From assembly GCA_016928055.1 (NCBI GenBank), contig JAFGLM010000047.1, positions 1 to 42,551 of the forward strand: a stretch of DNA of 42,551 nucleotides. Direction: 5' to 3'. The first letter of the stretch is position 1. The number at the start of each line of letters is the position of its first letter. The notes beneath the pieces were generated by a model that was not told where the DNA came from, did no database searches, and was given only the letters and a program-made list of their open reading frames with translations. Shown piece after piece: positions 38,730 through 42,551 of the stretch. The DNA comes from Gammaproteobacteria bacterium. GTDB lineage: Bacteria; Pseudomonadota; Gammaproteobacteria; HTCC5015. The position numbers and the translations under genes were made by a program.

Positions 38730-39338
38730 ATGAATGATTGTTGCAAAGTACCGGACCATGACGTCGATCAGCCAAAACAGCGACGTATTTTAATCATTGC
38801 ATTGTTCCTGAATGCGATGATGTTTTTTGTTGAGTTTGTCGCAGGCTGGTTGGCGGACTCAAGCAGTTTAATAGCCGATTCACTGGATATGTTGGCTGAT
38901 TCGGCGGTATATGCGATCAGTTTGTACGCAGTCGGTCGTTCATTAAAACACAAAGCCGCCGCCGCGCTCACCAACGGTATTCTGGAATTAAGCCTGGGAA
39001 CGCTGGTGTTCGTCGATATTATTCGACGCATAATCTTTGGAAGCGCACCGGCCACAACGGCCATGATCGTGGTAGGGTTATTAGCGTTGCTAATAAATGT
39101 AGTTTGTCTTTATCTGCTATTCGGATATCGTAAAAGCGATATCAATTTAAAAGCCAGCTGGATCTGTACACGCAATGACGTACTTGCCAATCTTGGCGTC
39201 ATTCTCGCGGCAGGACTGGTTGCCTGGCTGAATACACCATGGCCGGACTGGATCATTGCCGCAGTGATAGCAGGCGTTATCGTCCGTTCATCATTACAAA
39301 TCATTAAGCAAGCCTGGCCGCAATGGTTACAGGTCTAA
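38730..39338 (+). CDS. Short cation transporter of the CDF superfamily
   Basis: A 202-residue inner membrane protein with six predicted helices but no C-terminal cytoplasmic domain. An N-terminal CC pair (NDCC) could bind metal. Helix 2 carries DSSSLIADSLDMLADSAVYA in place of the usual HSxxD, and helix 5 carries CTRNDVLANLGVILAAG without the His of typical zinc exporters, so the metal may differ. The first part is duplicated as a broken copy at 30208-30321. It follows nirS by 47 bases on the same strand and could be cotranscribed. Confidence 0.82.
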   Translation: MNDCCKVPDHDVDQPKQRRILIIALFLNAMMFFVEFVAGWLADSSSLIADSLDMLADSAVYAISLYAVGRSLKHKAAAALTNGILELSLGTLVFVDIIRRIIFGSAPATTAMIVVGLLALLINVVCLYLLFGYRKSDINLKASWICTRNDVLANLGVILAAGLVAWLNTPWPDWIIAAVIAGVIVRSSLQIIKQAWPQWLQV

Positions 39339-39470
39339 AGCTCACAACCAGAGTCAAAATATTTAGTTTAAAGTTTTTAAGCTCTAATATAGACTCTGAC
39401 GGATCGCCTGAGACTCTATTCGTTCGTTGGGTTGTCAGGCAAGCTATTGAGGCAATCACGAGGTAACACA

Positions 39471-40364
39471 ATGAGCAACTTTAATCAGCAAATTGAAAAA
39501 TTCAGAACGAAAAACGGATTCATTGCCGCGCTTGATCAAAGCGGTGGCAGCTCGCCCAAAGCACTAAAACTGTATGGTATTGCCGAAAGCGCGTATTCCA
39601 ACGATGAAGAAATGTTTGCGCTGGTTCATGAAATGCGAGCCCGCATTATTACCAGCCCGAGTTTTACCGGCGATCGTATAATGGCGGCGATCTTATTTGA
39701 AAACACGATGGATCGAGCTATTAAAGGCAAACCGACAGCCGATTATTTGTGGAATGTGAAAAAGGTTGTACCGATCCTTAAAGTCGATAAAGGACTGGCA
39801 GAAGAAAAAAATGGCGTACAGTTGATGAAGCCGATTCCCGGTCTGGCAGAGCTGCTTAAAAAAGCAAAAGCAAAGAATATCTTTGGAACCAAAATGCGTT
39901 CTGTCATAAAACAATCAAATAAGGAAGGGATCGAAGCGATCGTGAAACAGCAATTTGAAATCGCTTTACAGATTATTAAAGCCGGACTCGTGCCGATCAT
40001 TGAACCGGAAGTGGATATTCACTGCCCGGACAAGACCAAGGCTGAAGAACTGCTTAAAGCCCAACTCGTTAATCATCTGAAAAAACTCGATAAAAGTCAG
40101 CTGGTTATGTTTAAGTTAACGCCGCCCGAAAAAGATAATTTTTATCAGGACTTTACCAAACATCCGAATGTTTTAAAGGTGGTGGCCTTATCAGGCGGCT
40201 ACAGCCGCGAAGAAGCCAATGCAAGACTCGCGCGCCAAACCGGTGTCATTGCAAGTTTCTCCCGCGCACTAACAGAAGGACTTACCGCTCAACAGACCGA
40301 CAAGGAATTTGATGCGGCGTTGGATGCTTCCATTGAAAGCATTTACCAGGCTTCGATAACTTGA
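39471..40364 (+). CDS. fda: Class I fructose-bisphosphate aldolase
   Basis: Splits fructose 1,6-bisphosphate into two triose phosphates through a Schiff base. 297 residues from the ATG at 39471, which has GAGGT upstream; the frame extends to 39432 without homology. Visible: [12 protein letters not shown] near the N-terminus, [13 protein letters not shown], Schiff-base Lys215 in [10 protein letters not shown], and [12 protein letters not shown] with phosphate-binding residues. It resembles Staphylococcus-type Fda rather than E. coli FbaB. It pairs metabolically with the PPi-dependent PFK at 2.4 kb. Confidence 0.93.
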   Translation: MSNFNQQIEKFRTKNGFIAALDQSGGSSPKALKLYGIAESAYSNDEEMFALVHEMRARIITSPSFTGDRIMAAILFENTMDRAIKGKPTADYLWNVKKVVPILKVDKGLAEEKNGVQLMKPIPGLAELLKKAKAKNIFGTKMRSVIKQSNKEGIEAIVKQQFEIALQIIKAGLVPIIEPEVDIHCPDKTKAEELLKAQLVNHLKKLDKSQLVMFKLTPPEKDNFYQDFTKHPNVLKVVALSGGYSREEANARLARQTGVIASFSRALTEGLTAQQTDKEFDAALDASIESIYQASIT

Positions 40365-40731
40365 TTGAGTATTTTTTCGAGTGATAATCATTACTGTCCA
40401 ACAAAACCATGATTAGAAACAATAAAAAACTATTATTTACAGATCTTATGCAGAGAGAGTTTTATCGAGACATAAAAACAGCTTTGACGAATAATCACCC
40501 TCTCCCTCCGGGAGAGGGTCGGGGTGAGGGAGTATAAGTCATTGGATAAAAGAGCCATTTTTTAACCCCCCTCATCCTAACCTTCTCCCGGAGGGAGAAG
40601 GGATTTGATTTTCATTTTGTGGAACAGCAGTGAGTGAAAATGCATTTAAACAATAACTTGAATAAGGAAGCTCTGATTAATTCACTTTTGTCATGATTGG
40701 ATAACCAGCAGCAAAAAGAAGAGGAAATGAG
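40365..40731. other. Intergenic region holding a REP-type palindrome
   Basis: 367 bases between the aldolase and the AbrB-type gene. The central third is the palindromic repeat listed separately. The remainder is AT-rich with no recognised gene; GAGGAA near 40719 is the ribosome site of the next gene. Confidence 0.5.
40498..40602. repeat. REPIN-like pair of inverted REP palindromes
   Basis: Unit 1 (40498-40531): CCCTCTCCC-TCC-GGGAGAGGG followed by TCGGGGTGAGGG. Unit 2 (40568-40602) is its imperfect reverse complement, CCCCTCAT... followed by CCTTCTCCC-GGA-GGGAGAAGG. About 36 bases separate the units. Each unit is a hairpin and the whole can fold into one long stem. Such CCCTCTCCC...GGGTGAGGG units are common extragenic palindromes in gammaproteobacteria, mobilised by RAYT transposases. 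Confidence 0.85.
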
Positions 40732-40956
40732 ATGGCAAGGTTAAGTACAAAAAGGCAAATTACTATTCCTATTGATCAATGCGAGATTGCGGGGATTAAG
40801 CCCGGTGATGATCTCGATATATTCTCTGTAAACAAAGGCCAAATTACGTTTTTTAAGAAAAGTAAGGGCGCGGCTAAAGGGCTGCTTAAAGACATAAAAG
40901 CCAAGTCAAAGATGTCCGATGAACAGTCAAGACAAAGTGCGATTAAAATCAGGTAG
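40732..40956 (+). CDS. AbrB/MazE/SpoVT-type DNA-binding protein (antitoxin-like), orphan
   Basis: A 74-residue protein with a swapped-hairpin AbrB domain at the N-terminus (LSTKRQITIPIDQCEIAGIKPGD, 4-26, then DIFSVNKGQITFFKK), and a charged tail. Proteins of this shape usually autoregulate a toxin-antitoxin pair with a PIN-domain toxin just downstream. Here the next gene is a convergent aldo/keto reductase and no toxin frame is visible, so it is an orphan antitoxin or a stand-alone regulator. GAGGAAATGAG precedes the ATG. Confidence 0.8.
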   Translation: MARLSTKRQITIPIDQCEIAGIKPGDDLDIFSVNKGQITFFKKSKGAAKGLLKDIKAKSKMSDEQSRQSAIKIR

Positions 40957-40988
40957 TAAATTGAAAGACGCTTTTAGAAATAACGTCC

Positions 40989-41987
<999 letters not shown>

Positions 41988-42136
41988 TCAGTGGGGTATT
42001 CGAACATAAAATCCGTGGCTGGATCAATGGTTGGGGGAAAAGTGTTGTGAAACTATGTGGATGGTTGCGTTTTTGGGAATATGGACTAATCTTAATGGGT
42101 TTGGGGGAGGGTGGTGTTATATACACTGTTAAGCAT

Positions 42137-42421
42137 ATGAGAAAACTAATTTATTTATTGTTAGCCACCTTCAGTGTATGGGGTAATGCCCAAGAAATGC
42201 CTGCGGAGGGTGAGGTAATCATGATTAGTCCTAAAGCTCCTGAGGCTATGGTCTATGTGAGAAAAACTGAAAATCTATATATCGGTTTGGAAGGAGATGG
42301 AGGTGAATCAGTTCATTCATTTGTTTGCGTTCACGAAGTAATTCCAAATCACAAGTTTTATAGCGAGAAATATTTGTTAGCGAAAAGCTGCGTGAAATAC
42401 TTGTATGACGAGCCAGAATAA
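42137..42421 (+). CDS. Small secreted hypothetical protein
   Basis: A 94-residue protein with a signal peptide (MRKLIYLLLATFSVWGNAQ) and a mature part of about 75 residues holding two cysteines (FVCVHEV and AKSCVKYL), which could form a disulfide. No family recognised. The same frame stays open upstream to 41882, but that part overlaps the aldo/keto reductase start region and reads as unstructured, so I start at the ATG at 42137. It ends just before the IS256-type element. Confidence 0.55.
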   Translation: MRKLIYLLLATFSVWGNAQEMPAEGEVIMISPKAPEAMVYVRKTENLYIGLEGDGGESVHSFVCVHEVIPNHKFYSEKYLLAKSCVKYLYDEPE

Positions 42422-42431
42422 CTATAAGCGT

Positions 42432-42551
42432 GGAGACTGTTCAAAATTCTGTGTCAGCATAAAATTTAAATATCCAGGTGCTGATCGATGCGGCCATCAA
42501 AATGGATCGCGAGCTGCGATAGCGTGAGGTTCCAATTTTGAACCGGGTGCG
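42432..42551 (-). mobile_element. End of an IS256-family insertion sequence with transposase C-terminus
   Basis: Reading the minus strand from 42549, 27 codons (HPVQNWNLTLSQLAIHFDGR... QHLDI) end at a TAA at 42466-42468. The QLAIHFDGR stretch resembles the C-terminus of mutator/IS256-type transposases. The following GGAGACTGTTCAAAATTCTG (42432-42451) looks like an IS256-family terminal repeat, placing the boundary near 42432. The bulk of the element is beyond the window. Confidence 0.65.

Noticed and set aside
40498..40602. CRISPR-like repeats
   Set aside because: Only two units, inverted rather than direct, with hairpin symmetry typical of REP elements and no cas genes.

Overview
The window looks like a chromosomal stretch from a heterotrophic gammaproteobacterium of moderate GC (judged by eye, not computed). 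The lineage call rests on a split class II ribonucleotide reductase (nrdJa/nrdJb) as in Pseudomonas, an ImuA-ImuB-DnaE2 mutagenesis cassette with a LexA-type box, a Cpx-like envelope stress locus, an NsrR/NnrS/qNOR/NirS nitrogen oxide cluster, and TonB-dependent receptors. Central carbon genes (PPi-dependent phosphofructokinase, GTP-dependent PEP carboxykinase, class I fructose-bisphosphate aldolase) point to a reversible, energy-sparing glycolytic/gluconeogenic route. Both window edges lie inside insertion sequences: the tail of an IS66-type element on the left and of an IS256-type element on the right. This is the pattern expected of a contig that broke at repeats.

Layout. 0-3.7 kb: a TonB-dependent receptor cut by the IS66-type element, then PPi-PFK, both on the minus strand. 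4.0-9.2 kb: a plus-strand c-di-GMP signalling neighbourhood (receiver with dead GGDEF, zinc-type CDF transporter, hemerythrin, two active-looking diguanylate cyclases). 9.2-14.4 kb: imuA-imuB-dnaE2 on the minus strand behind an SOS box. 14.6-20.4 kb: UbiX-family flavin prenyltransferase, pckG, a Ser/Thr kinase-PP2C phosphatase pair and an MFS transporter. 20.4-23.2 kb: nrdJa-nrdJb with two NrdR-type boxes. 23.6-30.1 kb: an envelope block with a small membrane protein, a Spy/CpxP-like protein, CpxR/CpxA-like regulators, an outer membrane barrel protein, a DUF4397 lipoprotein and a lipoprotein joining a BamC-like N-terminal stretch to a beta barrel.

30.2-38.7 kb is the most interesting part: nsrR and nnrS on the minus strand, divergent from qNOR, a heme-type TonB receptor and a cd1 nitrite reductase that carries an additional N-terminal cytochrome c domain. 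The block is bounded by two copies of the beginning of a cation transporter gene: a broken one at 30208-30321 and the intact one at 38730. This suggests the block was inserted there. A palindromic NsrR-type site lies in the divergent promoter. Together the genes would take nitrite to NO (NirS) and NO to N2O (qNOR) under NO control, with the receptor perhaps importing a heme-type cofactor. No heme d1 synthesis genes are in the window.

38.7-42.5 kb: cation transporter, class I aldolase, a REP-type palindromic repeat, an orphan AbrB-type protein, an aldo/keto reductase and a small secreted protein beside the IS256-type end. No tRNA, rRNA or CRISPR array was recognised.
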